A DNA stretch of 64,000 nt from Sphingobacterium allocomposti. Its GTDB lineage: Bacteria > Bacteroidota > Bacteroidia > Sphingobacteriales > Sphingobacteriaceae. A model generated the notes under the pieces. That model was not told where the DNA came from. It saw only the letters and a program-made list of their open reading frames with translations, and did no database searches. Made by a program: the position numbers and the translations under genes. The stretch covers positions 62,001 through 126,000 of the forward strand of contig NZ_VNHX01000007.1 of assembly GCF_008124885.1 (NCBI RefSeq). The letters are read 5' to 3'. Shown piece after piece: positions 43,488-50,961 of the stretch (its first letter is position 1; each line of letters starts with the position of its first letter).

Positions 43488-44819
43488 ATGGGAGATGTCT
43501 TATTTATCTATAAAAGACTCATAAACACGGGAGTAAATCCGGGGAGGTCCTATTTGGAAAATAAGCGTACACAGATGCTCAATCTTATTGCCGCTATGTG
43601 TGCTCCGCTGACTCTCTTTTTTTTTGTTTTAAATATCTCCGAGTCCCGCTATCTGCTTTCGGCCATTAATCTATCAAACTGTCTCGTTTCCGCATCCGTC
43701 TTTGCGCTTCATCGCGTCGGCCGTTATGGTACCGCGCGGATCATGCTGTTGGGCTTTAATTTCATCTTCTTCACGCTTGGTAATTATTTTTATCAGAACG
43801 GATCGATATATTTTTTACTTAGCATTTTAATTGTCAGTATCTTGGTATACGACAGCAAATGGCTACAAACCCTCTTTGCAGGAAGCATTATCGCGATTAT
43901 CGTCTGGCTGACGTTTTACCCCAACCCCGCCATAGAGGCTGATCAACTTTCCATGGGCAGGAAAATGATGAATACCGTAGGTGCGCTCTTCTTCATCGCT
44001 TTTATTATCGCTTTCTTTAAACATATCCAATATGATTATCAGGCCAAGATCGAAGAGCAGCATAAGAGGCTGAAGGACATAAACGACAATATGCAGAACC
44101 TGTTTTCCATTGTCTCCCACGATATCAAAAGCCCACTGGCGTCCCTGCAGAACATGCTCTCGCTTTTCAAGGCCAATCTGCTGTCGGCAGAAAATGCACA
44201 ACATTCCATCAACCTGATGAACAAACGCGTTGTGCAGCTCAATATAACCCTCGAAAATCTCCTCCACTGGAGCAGTAAAAACCTGGACGGCATAGAGACC
44301 CACCCGAGCTACATTAATATACGTAACGCGGTCAAAGAAACCTGCTACTTCTTCGAACCCCTGGCCGAGCAAAAGGCCATTACGTTTACCATCAATATAC
44401 CGGAAGGCCTCTTCGTCTTCGCCGACTACGACCAGCTGGGAATCATTCTACGCAATCTGGTCAGTAATGCTATTAAATTCAGCTTCCCGAACGCATCCAT
44501 ATGCCTGACGGCCAAACCGAAAGGACAACAGGTACATCTTCAGGTCATTGACTTTGGGACGGGCATGGAACAGGAAAAAGCCACGCAATTGTTTCTGCAC
44601 CTTCAAAGCCCCATGTTCGGTACGGACGGAGAACGCGGATCAGGTGTAGGTCTTTTGTTGTGCAGCGAGCTGGTCAGGCGGAACGGAGGAACGATTACGG
44701 CCACCAGCAATCCGAACCAGGGGTCGATATTTACGGTCACGCTGCCCGCGGGCGTACCGAAAAGCCCGTCCGGAAACCAGACGTCAGGAGAGACGACGAC
44801 GAAGCAATCGATCTTCTAA
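43488..44819 (+). CDS. Membrane histidine kinase with multi-TM sensor
   Basis: A 443-residue kinase with about five or six N-terminal membrane segments (residues 30-180), a coiled-coil linker, HisKA with H211 in FSIVSHDIKSPLASL, and HATPase with NLVSNAIKFSFPN, DFGTGM and GSGVGLLLC. No regulator gene adjoins it, so it is an orphan kinase here. The stop codon is followed immediately by the first repeat island. A TAACTTTA (-7-like) sequence near 43442 may be its promoter. Confidence 0.88.
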   Translation: MGDVLFIYKRLINTGVNPGRSYLENKRTQMLNLIAAMCAPLTLFFFVLNISESRYLLSAINLSNCLVSASVFALHRVGRYGTARIMLLGFNFIFFTLGNYFYQNGSIYFLLSILIVSILVYDSKWLQTLFAGSIIAIIVWLTFYPNPAIEADQLSMGRKMMNTVGALFFIAFIIAFFKHIQYDYQAKIEEQHKRLKDINDNMQNLFSIVSHDIKSPLASLQNMLSLFKANLLSAENAQHSINLMNKRVVQLNITLENLLHWSSKNLDGIETHPSYINIRNAVKETCYFFEPLAEQKAITFTINIPEGLFVFADYDQLGIILRNLVSNAIKFSFPNASICLTAKPKGQQVHLQVIDFGTGMEQEKATQLFLHLQSPMFGTDGERGSGVGLLLCSELVRRNGGTITATSNPNQGSIFTVTLPAGVPKSPSGNQTSGETTTKQSIF

Positions 44820-45120
44820 TAGCTAATGGCAGATGGCAGATGGCAGATGGCTATAGCCGTAAAGGCGTTGATTTGCAAAATTGTAAAGCGAGAGGCTAAT
44901 AGCGGATGGCTATTGGCAGATAGCTAATGGCAGATGGCAAATGGCTATAGGCCAGCAGCCATTAGCTAGTAGCCGCAGAGTCGTTGATTTGTGAAGTCGC
45001 GAGAAGGTACGACGAAGCGATCTAACCTGCTAACTATTCTAACTTCCAATTTCTCACTTCTCATATCTCATATCTCACTTCTCATATCTCACGTCTAATA
45101 TCTGAGTTCTCACATCTATA

Positions 45121-45376
45121 TTGCCCCTCAACCCGGGGCGGGGTTTTACTTGGAAGGACCCAAGTAAACAAGGTCCTCCGGCCGAGGTTCTTGGTGCTAC
45201 CGTGCCTTATCATAGCCTAAACCGTTCCGAACTTACTGCGTTCAGACAAGGAACGGTTCTTAACGGCTATTATGGCGGCCCGCTGACGCAGTCGAACCAA
45301 TGCCGGTCCTTCCCCCAGTGCAAGGCCGTGGAACCGTGAAGACTACTTCGTAGTTAGATGGGTTGTTCGTAAAGTC
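45121..45376. other. Structured sequence element of unknown family inside repeat island 1
   Basis: GC-rich and full of nested inverted repeats: TTACTTGG/CCAAGTAA (about 45146-45168), CCTC/GAGG around CGGCC (45175-45187), and a composite stem TAGCC-AACCGTTCC-GAAC / GTTC-GGAACGGTT-GGCTA between 45213 and 45269; ACTAC-TTC-GTAGT lies near 45342-45354. An open frame of 72 codons (45121-45339) covers it but looks like a by-product. No Rfam-like family is recognised. Confidence 0.6.
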
Positions 45377-45397
45377 GTGGCTCTTGGCGTAAAGATT

Positions 45398-45461
45398 GAC
45401 CCCGTAGGGGTCATATATTCATAGAAAAATGTGACATCCATCAGACGACCCTGACGGGGTC
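45398..45461. repeat. Paired GACCC...GGGTC hairpins, copy 1
   Basis: Two short hairpins, GACCCCGTAGGGGTC (45398-45412) and GACCCTGACGGGGTC (45447-45461), whose starts are 49 bases apart, with ATAGAAAA between. A second copy with the same spacing is at 60457-60520. Confidence 0.8.
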
Positions 45462-45997
45462 GAATATATTAGCGATTGGGGGAGATCGTGAAGTCGTTGA
45501 TTTGCAAAGCCGTAAAGCGAGAGGCTAATGGCAGATAGCTAATGGCAGATGGCAGATGGCTATAGGCCAGCAGCCATAAGCTAGTAGCCGCAGAGTCGTT
45601 GATTTGCAAAGCCGTAAAGCGAGAGGCTAATGGCTAATGGCTATTAGCAGATGGCAGATGGCAGATAGCTAATGGCAGATGGCAGATGGCTATAGGCCAG
45701 CAGCCATAAGCTAGTAGCCGCAGAGTCGTTGATTTGTGAAGTCGTAAGCGAGAAGCTAATGGCTATTAGCAGATGGCAGATGGCAGATGGCAAATGGCTA
45801 TAGGCCAGCAGCCATAAGCTAGTAGCCGCAGAGTCGTTGATTTGTGAAGTCGCGAGAAGGTACGACGAAGCGATCTAACCTGCTAACTATTCTAACTTCC
45901 AATTTCTCACTTCTCATATCTCATATCTCACTTCTCATATCTCATATCTCATATCTCACGTCTAATATCTCACTTCTAACTTCTCACTTCTAAAACA

Positions 45998-46028
45998 TTG
46001 TACCTAAAAAACAGTTTATCTAAATTTG
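45998..46028 (+). promoter_or_regulatory. Bacteroidota promoter of the cupin gene
   Basis: TTG (45998-46000), 20 bases, then TAAATTTG (46021-46028): a full match to the -33/-7 consensus, 18 bases before the ATG at 46047. It directly abuts the end of repeat island 1. Confidence 0.85.
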
Positions 46029-46046
46029 GTAAACTAAAAGCAACAT

Positions 46047-46376
46047 ATGACAGCTTTATTTGGCGACGATAAACATATCCCATGGGTCGACTTGGGGAAA
46101 GGCGTAAAACGGAAGGTGATGGTATACAACGAAGAACTAATGGTTGTCAGGGTACAGTTCGAAACAGGTGCCGTCGGCGAACTCCATCGGCATCCTCACA
46201 CCCAGACTTCCTATGTCAGCGCAGGGAAGTTCAAGTATACCATAAACGGCCGGGAGCAAATCATGGAGCAGGGCGACGTATGCCTCGTTCCGGGCGGTCA
46301 GCTCCACGGATGTGAATGTCTGGAAGCGGGCGAGCTCATAGACGCCTTTACCCCCTATCGGGAGGACATGATCTAG
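46047..46376 (+). CDS. KdgF-like cupin protein
   Basis: A 109-residue single-domain cupin with metal-binding motif 1 GELHRHPHTQTSYVSAGKF (two spaced histidines, glutamine) and motif 2 PGGQLHGCECLEAGELIDAF. The pattern W-x-D-x-GxGVKRKVM followed by VRVQFETGAVGELH is close to KdgF, which opens unsaturated uronates during pectin and alginate breakdown. No pectin or alginate genes are adjacent, so the role is inferred from sequence only. It has its own strong promoter. Confidence 0.8.
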   Translation: MTALFGDDKHIPWVDLGKGVKRKVMVYNEELMVVRVQFETGAVGELHRHPHTQTSYVSAGKFKYTINGREQIMEQGDVCLVPGGQLHGCECLEAGELIDAFTPYREDMI

Positions 46377-46394
46377 CAGCTACGGCGGCACCCG

Positions 46395-46649
46395 CTAGTC
46401 TTCCACGACAAAGCGGATTTCCTGCATCGAGCGGCGGTCGCGGAAGCTCACCGAAAGCCGCTCACGGATGCCGTGAAGCAGCTCGTAGTTGGGATCCGCC
46501 TTATACGCGCGTTCAATCTCCCGGAGTGCAACAAGCACGTCCTGATCGTCGTCACATTCTTTATACACCTCCTCGGAGAATGTCCCTAAGTGTCGGTCCT
46601 CGACACTTCTGACTATTTTAATCCGTCTTTCGGGTATCGTGATTTCCAT
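46395..46649 (-). CDS. Small hypothetical protein
   Basis: An 84-residue acidic soluble protein (MEITIPERRIKIVRSVED...), without signal peptide. The charged, helix-compatible composition and lack of a better frame support a gene, but I recognise no family. It converges on the cupin gene with 18 bases between stops. Confidence 0.5.
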   Translation of the reverse strand: MEITIPERRIKIVRSVEDRHLGTFSEEVYKECDDDQDVLVALREIERAYKADPNYELLHGIRERLSVSFRDRRSMQEIRFVVED

Positions 46650-46731
46650 ATGTTAATAACCGTGTTAAAAATTTCAACCAGCGTTCGATTCAAACCTTCT
46701 AGACGATGCGTTGCCACTGAATGCTGATCCC

Positions 46732-46932
46732 TTAATTTTGCGTTCCCTGATTTCCCTGTTGCATGATGCTGTCCCGAGGCACCTCCCTCGCCGCCGAATC
46801 GCCGATGCTATCATCCTGAACGGTCGGCGCCGCCGACTCTGGCCTGTTGTGTACGTTGGTACTGCTCTGGCATCCTCCAAGAATGCTGATCAAGCCCGAT
46901 AATCCTAGTATACACCAAATTTGCTTATTCAT
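46732..46932 (-). CDS. Small lipoprotein, hypothetical
   Basis: 66 residues. The N-terminus is a lipoprotein signal, IWCILGLSGLISILGGC, with lipobox LGGC (Cys21). The rest is a short, low-complexity polar tail rich in serine, asparagine and aspartate. The purine-rich GAGGAGGT is upstream. Unknown function; small lipoproteins of this kind are common in Bacteroidota. Confidence 0.6.
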   Translation of the reverse strand: MNKQIWCILGLSGLISILGGCQSSTNVHNRPESAAPTVQDDSIGDSAAREVPRDSIMQQGNQGTQN

Positions 46933-47142
46933 ACCACCTCCTCTTTTTTTACTTATTTAACACAGATGTCAACAGGCGGTTCCCCGCCTACACAAATTCG
47001 CGTATATGCTCCGTAAGAAAAGGTGTTTTTCTTAGAAAAAAGGGGGAAACACGCGCGCGGTGCACGCGCTACCGGAGCAGCGGGCGGCAGTGGTCTTTTG
47101 CTATTACCGAAAAAAGGCCGAATACCATTCCGCGGACAAACG

Positions 47143-47173
47143 TTGCGGAAAGGCAAATAAATAGTTAGTTTTG
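47143..47173 (+). promoter_or_regulatory. Promoter of the P1 peptidase gene
   Basis: TTG (47143-47145), 20 bases, TAGTTTTG (47166-47173). The ATG at 47181 lies only 7 bases further, so the transcript would start at or within a few bases of the start codon. Confidence 0.75.
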
Positions 47174-47180
47174 ATAATAG

Positions 47181-48335
47181 ATGATACGATTCGGCATTAT
47201 ACTGCTGTCACTTATGGCGGCGATCGCTTCCTTCGCTCAGGAAGCGAACAAGGGAAAACGAGCGCGCGACTACGGCGTTGAGATCGGTGTCATGCCCACA
47301 GGGCGATGGAACGCCATTACCGACGTGCAGGGCGTCAAAGTGGGCCATACGACCATTATCCGTGGAGACACTGTTCACACCGGAGTCACCGCAGTGCTAC
47401 CGCATGGCGAAAACATCTTCCAGCACAAGGTTCCGGCGGGCGTCCTCATTGGAAACGGCTTCGGGAAGCTAACAGGATCGAGCCAAATTGAAGAATTGGG
47501 CAATATAGAAACGCCCATCATTCTTACCAACACGTTGAGTGTCGGACCCGCCGTCGAGGCCGTAGTACGCTACACATTGTTACAGGAAGGCAATGAGAAA
47601 ATACAATCGGTAAACGCAGTCGTCGGAGAAACCAACGATGGCACGTTGAACGACATACGCGGTATGCACGTATCCGCGGGGGATATTATTTCGGCCATTT
47701 CCGCAGCCCAATCGGGCGAGGTGGCCGAAGGAAATGTGGGCGCAGGTACCGGCACTGTCTGTTTCGGCTTCAAAGGGGGCATTGGAACGTCTTCCAGAAA
47801 GCTGCCACCATCCCTTGGCGGCTACACCGTGGGCGTACTCGTCCAAAGTAACTATGGGGGAATACTGCAGATCAATGGGGCACCTGTCGGCGCTGAACTT
47901 CAGCAATATTCATTTCGTGACAAACTACTCAACAATGTGGATGGGTCGTGCATGGTCATCGTCGCGACAGACGCGCCGCTGGATGCGCGAAACCTAAAAC
48001 GGCTGGCGCACCGGGCCTTCCTCGGCCTCGGAAAAACAGGAGGCATAGCGTCCAACGGCAGCGGAGAATATTTCATCGCTTTTTCGACGAACGAACAGTC
48101 GCGTATTCCGCACCAGACAGAAGACGCCGTGCTAACGCTGCCCACGCTGCAAAACGACTTCATGTCTCCGCTCTTCATGGCCGTCATCGAGGCCACCGAA
48201 GAAGCGGTCATCAACTCCCTCTTCGCGGCGGAGACCGTCAAAGGACACCACGGCATTATTCAGGCACTGCCGAAGGAAAAAGTACTACCTATTCTCGAAA
48301 AATATAACGCAATAAAAACAAACGTAAAACCATAA
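47181..48335 (+). CDS. P1 family peptidase (DmpA/BapA type, aminopeptidase)
   Basis: A 384-residue secreted member of the DmpA-like N-terminal nucleophile family, which self-cleaves to make an active serine at the new N-terminus. It has a signal peptide (1-20, cleaved near SFAQ), ITDVQGVKVGHTT, HKVPAGVLIGNGFGKLTG, and the cleavage and nucleophile region VDGSCM with Gly255-Ser256. In relatives these enzymes remove N-terminal D- or beta-amino acids. The promoter is very close to the ATG. The aminotransferase gene follows after 8 bases. Confidence 0.9.
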   Translation: MIRFGIILLSLMAAIASFAQEANKGKRARDYGVEIGVMPTGRWNAITDVQGVKVGHTTIIRGDTVHTGVTAVLPHGENIFQHKVPAGVLIGNGFGKLTGSSQIEELGNIETPIILTNTLSVGPAVEAVVRYTLLQEGNEKIQSVNAVVGETNDGTLNDIRGMHVSAGDIISAISAAQSGEVAEGNVGAGTGTVCFGFKGGIGTSSRKLPPSLGGYTVGVLVQSNYGGILQINGAPVGAELQQYSFRDKLLNNVDGSCMVIVATDAPLDARNLKRLAHRAFLGLGKTGGIASNGSGEYFIAFSTNEQSRIPHQTEDAVLTLPTLQNDFMSPLFMAVIEATEEAVINSLFAAETVKGHHGIIQALPKEKVLPILEKYNAIKTNVKP

Positions 48336-48343
48336 AAGCACGC

Positions 48344-49195
48344 ATGCAACCCCTAAAAGCTATAATCAACGGACGTCTTTTGTTGGACAATGAGGCAACC
48401 CTGAGTATCCACGATCTATCCGTCACCCGCGGCTACGGCATATTCGACTACTTCAAGACGGTCGATGGGCGCCCCATATTCTGGGAAGATAGTCTCGACC
48501 GGTTCTTCCACTCTGCACAGCTCATGGATCTTCCCGTCCCGTACACACGCACGGAACTAAAAGACCAAATACAGACGTTGATGCAAGCCAACCAGATCGC
48601 CGACTCCGGAATCAAGTTATTACTTACCGGCGGGGACAGTCCGGACGGCTATAGCATCGGAATCCCTAACCTGATAATTACCCAGCATCCGTTACAGCGG
48701 AATGCCGACAAAGAGCAGAACGGAATAAAGCTCATCACTTACGCGTATCACCGTCCTTTCAGCAGAGTGAAAAGCACAGATTACGTAATGGGTATACAGG
48801 CGTTAAAAAAAGCAAAAGCCGCCGGCGCAGAAGATGTTGTCTACGTACAGCATGGCCTACTCTCCGAATGTCCACGGGCAAATATCTTTCTGATTGACAA
48901 GGACGGTACATTGATTACGCCTGAGGAAGATGTTCTCGCAGGCGTGACAAGAAGATACATACTGGAAATGGCCCGCCCACATATGAAAGTCGAAACACGC
49001 AATGTGACGTTGGAGGATATGACAAACGCCTCCGAAGCGTTTATCAGCAGCACGACGAAGAACATCACGCCCGTATTGCAAATCGATGACGTCGTATACG
49101 GAAAGCAGCCGGGTCCGCACACAAGGATGCTTCAATCCCTGCTTAATCAGCTGATATACGACAGAGAAGCGGCGTCTGCTACACACCTGCCGTAG
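48344..49195 (+). CDS. Class IV aminotransferase (BCAT/ADCL/D-amino-acid aminotransferase superfamily)
   Basis: A 283-residue PLP enzyme of fold type IV. The expected catalytic lysine is K143 in RVKSTDYVMG, and the conserved glutamate E175 lies in LLSECPRANIFLID; GVTRRYILEMA follows. It could be a D-amino-acid or branched-chain aminotransferase or an ADC lyase-like enzyme. Lying 8 bases after a DmpA-type peptidase, it may process amino acids released by it, for example D-amino acids; this is only an inference. Confidence 0.87.
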   Translation: MQPLKAIINGRLLLDNEATLSIHDLSVTRGYGIFDYFKTVDGRPIFWEDSLDRFFHSAQLMDLPVPYTRTELKDQIQTLMQANQIADSGIKLLLTGGDSPDGYSIGIPNLIITQHPLQRNADKEQNGIKLITYAYHRPFSRVKSTDYVMGIQALKKAKAAGAEDVVYVQHGLLSECPRANIFLIDKDGTLITPEEDVLAGVTRRYILEMARPHMKVETRNVTLEDMTNASEAFISSTTKNITPVLQIDDVVYGKQPGPHTRMLQSLLNQLIYDREAASATHLP

Positions 49196-49308
49196 TAGCT
49201 CCGGCTCTTTTGAGACCGGCAGCCCCTATACTTTCGATAATGCCGCGGAGTATGGGGGCATACTTCGCCGGACACAAAGCCCCCTATAGGAAGACCGCCT
49301 ATAATAGC

Positions 49309-49340
49309 CGAAGCGATGAATGTTGGCATTCATCGCTTCG
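49309..49340. terminator. Perfect hairpin between convergent operons
   Basis: Fourteen perfect pairs, CGAAGCGATGAATG / CATTCATCGCTTCG, with a TTGG loop, between the aminotransferase and the second susD. It lacks a clear T tract, so it may be a transcript-end stabiliser rather than a classic terminator. Confidence 0.6.
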
Positions 49341-49374
49341 TTGCGGCAAACCCGCGCTATTTTATACTACCGTT

Positions 49375-50943
49375 CTACCACCCCTCATTTTGCGCAATCC
49401 CCGCATTCGATACATCTTGTGGCGGTATCGGCCACACATGATGAACCGAAGGGTTAAAGCGACGGGCAGGCCACACTTCAACAACGCTGTACGTCGAAGC
49501 CGGATCAGTTTTTGTGACATGTGCTCTTCCCGTCGCAGGTTTAGCGTAGGCTGCCTGTGCATCTCCCCACCGCACCAGATCCGAATGACGATCTGTATAT
49601 TCCGCTGCAAATTCTGAGCGGCGCTCTCTTTTCAGCTCCGTCATCGTCGCGCCCTGGATAGGGGGCAAACCAGCTCTATTCCGTACCAAGTTTATTTCTG
49701 CATCTCCGTTCTGCCCCTGCATGATGAGCGCCTCTGCCTTCATCAACAGGATTTCAGCATAACGCACCAACGGAACATTAAGATCGGAAGTAGGGTAATC
49801 GCCGTTCGGATTTAAATGTTGCTCCTGCGGAAAACGGAAAGGCTGCATATACTTCTTAAACTGAAAGCCTGTCTGGGAGTTCGACGAATAATAGCGTCTG
49901 TCCTGGCCGAAAAGCGTAAACTCGTCGCCAAACTCTAAGATCGTGGCCTTCTTCCGATGGTCTCCTTCCTCAAAAGCGTTATACAGTTCCAAAGTCGGAT
50001 GGAAATATCCCCATCCGTTATACAAGCCGTACCCGGTATTTTCAAACAGCACAGCCGGCAATATCGAACCTCTTATTTTGTTCGAAACGACAGAAAATAT
50101 ATACTCGGTGGAGTAGTTATTCTCGATATAAAATACGCTGGCGAAGTCTTCTTCAGGCTTGTCGGTATCAATGAGCCGGCGCCCTGACCCTGAGTTTGTG
50201 ACCATATCGCAGTATCTTACCACCTGAGACCACTTACTTGCATCATAGCGTGCCCATTGCAGGTTTGTCTTAGCTAAATACGCATATGCCGCGTCTCTAT
50301 TTGCCCGGCCAAGATCTTCCGGTCCGTAAGCTGTGAGCAATGGCAACATTTCGGCGGCCCTCAACAGATCAGCTTCAATCTGCGTAAAGTTTTCCGATAC
50401 ATGCGCCGGGCGCACAAACTCCGTCTCCAGCATATTTTCCTCGGTGACAATCGGGATGCCCGCGCGCTGATCGCCATAGTACTGGGCCAAGTAGAAATAG
50501 GCATACCCCCGCATAAAGTACGCTTCGCCCAATACCCGTTGTTTCGTGCTTTCGGCAATATCCATTGCAGGAACCCTATCGAGGATCGTATTGGCCCGCT
50601 GTATGATCTGGTAAAACTTTTTATACATACTATTCACGCGACTTTCTGCCCCGGTGGCCGTAAAATTACGGACCGCAGCAGATCCTGCGTCGGTACGCCC
50701 CGTAACCATATCGTCCGAAGCGTTGACATACCAAAACAACCCGCGACCAAACATGTTATCATCGCTGAAATGTTCATACAGGCCGTTGGCGGCGAAGATA
50801 GCGTCTGTCTCCGTCTTCCAATAGTTTGCATCCGTCGTCGTTCCCTGGGGAACAAGATCCGTGAAGCTCTTGTTACATGCCTGTGTCACTACCGTTAACC
50901 CTAAAAGTAAAAAAGCTATATTTTTATTGAATTGCAGTTTCAT
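49375..50943 (-). CDS. SusD/RagB family nutrient-binding lipoprotein (second locus)
   Basis: A 522-residue lipoprotein with lipobox TQAC (Cys23) and a classic SusD start NKSFTDLVPQGTTTDANYWKT. It has TPR-like helices (YFMRGYAYFYLAQYYGD), and the RagB C-terminal region ending DVSNAGIAQNEGW. It follows its susC by 18 bases. With the GH43, GH20 and sigma/anti-sigma genes next to it, it likely binds a polysaccharide. Confidence 0.95.
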   Translation of the reverse strand: MKLQFNKNIAFLLLGLTVVTQACNKSFTDLVPQGTTTDANYWKTETDAIFAANGLYEHFSDDNMFGRGLFWYVNASDDMVTGRTDAGSAAVRNFTATGAESRVNSMYKKFYQIIQRANTILDRVPAMDIAESTKQRVLGEAYFMRGYAYFYLAQYYGDQRAGIPIVTEENMLETEFVRPAHVSENFTQIEADLLRAAEMLPLLTAYGPEDLGRANRDAAYAYLAKTNLQWARYDASKWSQVVRYCDMVTNSGSGRRLIDTDKPEEDFASVFYIENNYSTEYIFSVVSNKIRGSILPAVLFENTGYGLYNGWGYFHPTLELYNAFEEGDHRKKATILEFGDEFTLFGQDRRYYSSNSQTGFQFKKYMQPFRFPQEQHLNPNGDYPTSDLNVPLVRYAEILLMKAEALIMQGQNGDAEINLVRNRAGLPPIQGATMTELKRERRSEFAAEYTDRHSDLVRWGDAQAAYAKPATGRAHVTKTDPASTYSVVEVWPARRFNPSVHHVWPIPPQDVSNAGIAQNEGW

Positions 50944-50961
50944 CGTATTTTCTATTATCTG

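Larger units (their letters stand above)
44820..45997. repeat. Repeat island 1 (composite heptamer-periodic repeats)
   Basis: 1.2 kb without a normal gene. It is made of degenerate 7-bp units (GCTAATG, GCAGATG, GCAGATA, GCTATAA and similar) in longer units that repeat TCGTTGATTTG and AAAGCGAGAGGCTAAT; copies of the latter start near 44885, 45514, 45616 and 45745. Two near-identical tails (from about 44949 and 45800) run into pyrimidine heptamer tracts at 45052-45120 and 45904-45990. Between them are a structured element (45121-45376) and a hairpin pair (45398-45461). The same repeat family recurs in the same orientation at 60.3-61.29 kb. Confidence 0.9.

Noticed and set aside
45121..45339. 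72-codon open frame in the structured element
   Set aside because: It lies exactly over nested hairpins in a repeat island and is more likely a by-product of GC-rich structured DNA.
45121..45376. Group II intron or retron
   Set aside because: No reverse transcriptase gene and no intron domain V-like stem could be seen.
44820..45997. Assembly artefact or vector sequence
   Set aside because: The same repeat family, with consistent hairpin spacing, appears 15 kb away and the flanks are normal genes. A collapsed copy number is possible, but the sequence itself appears real.
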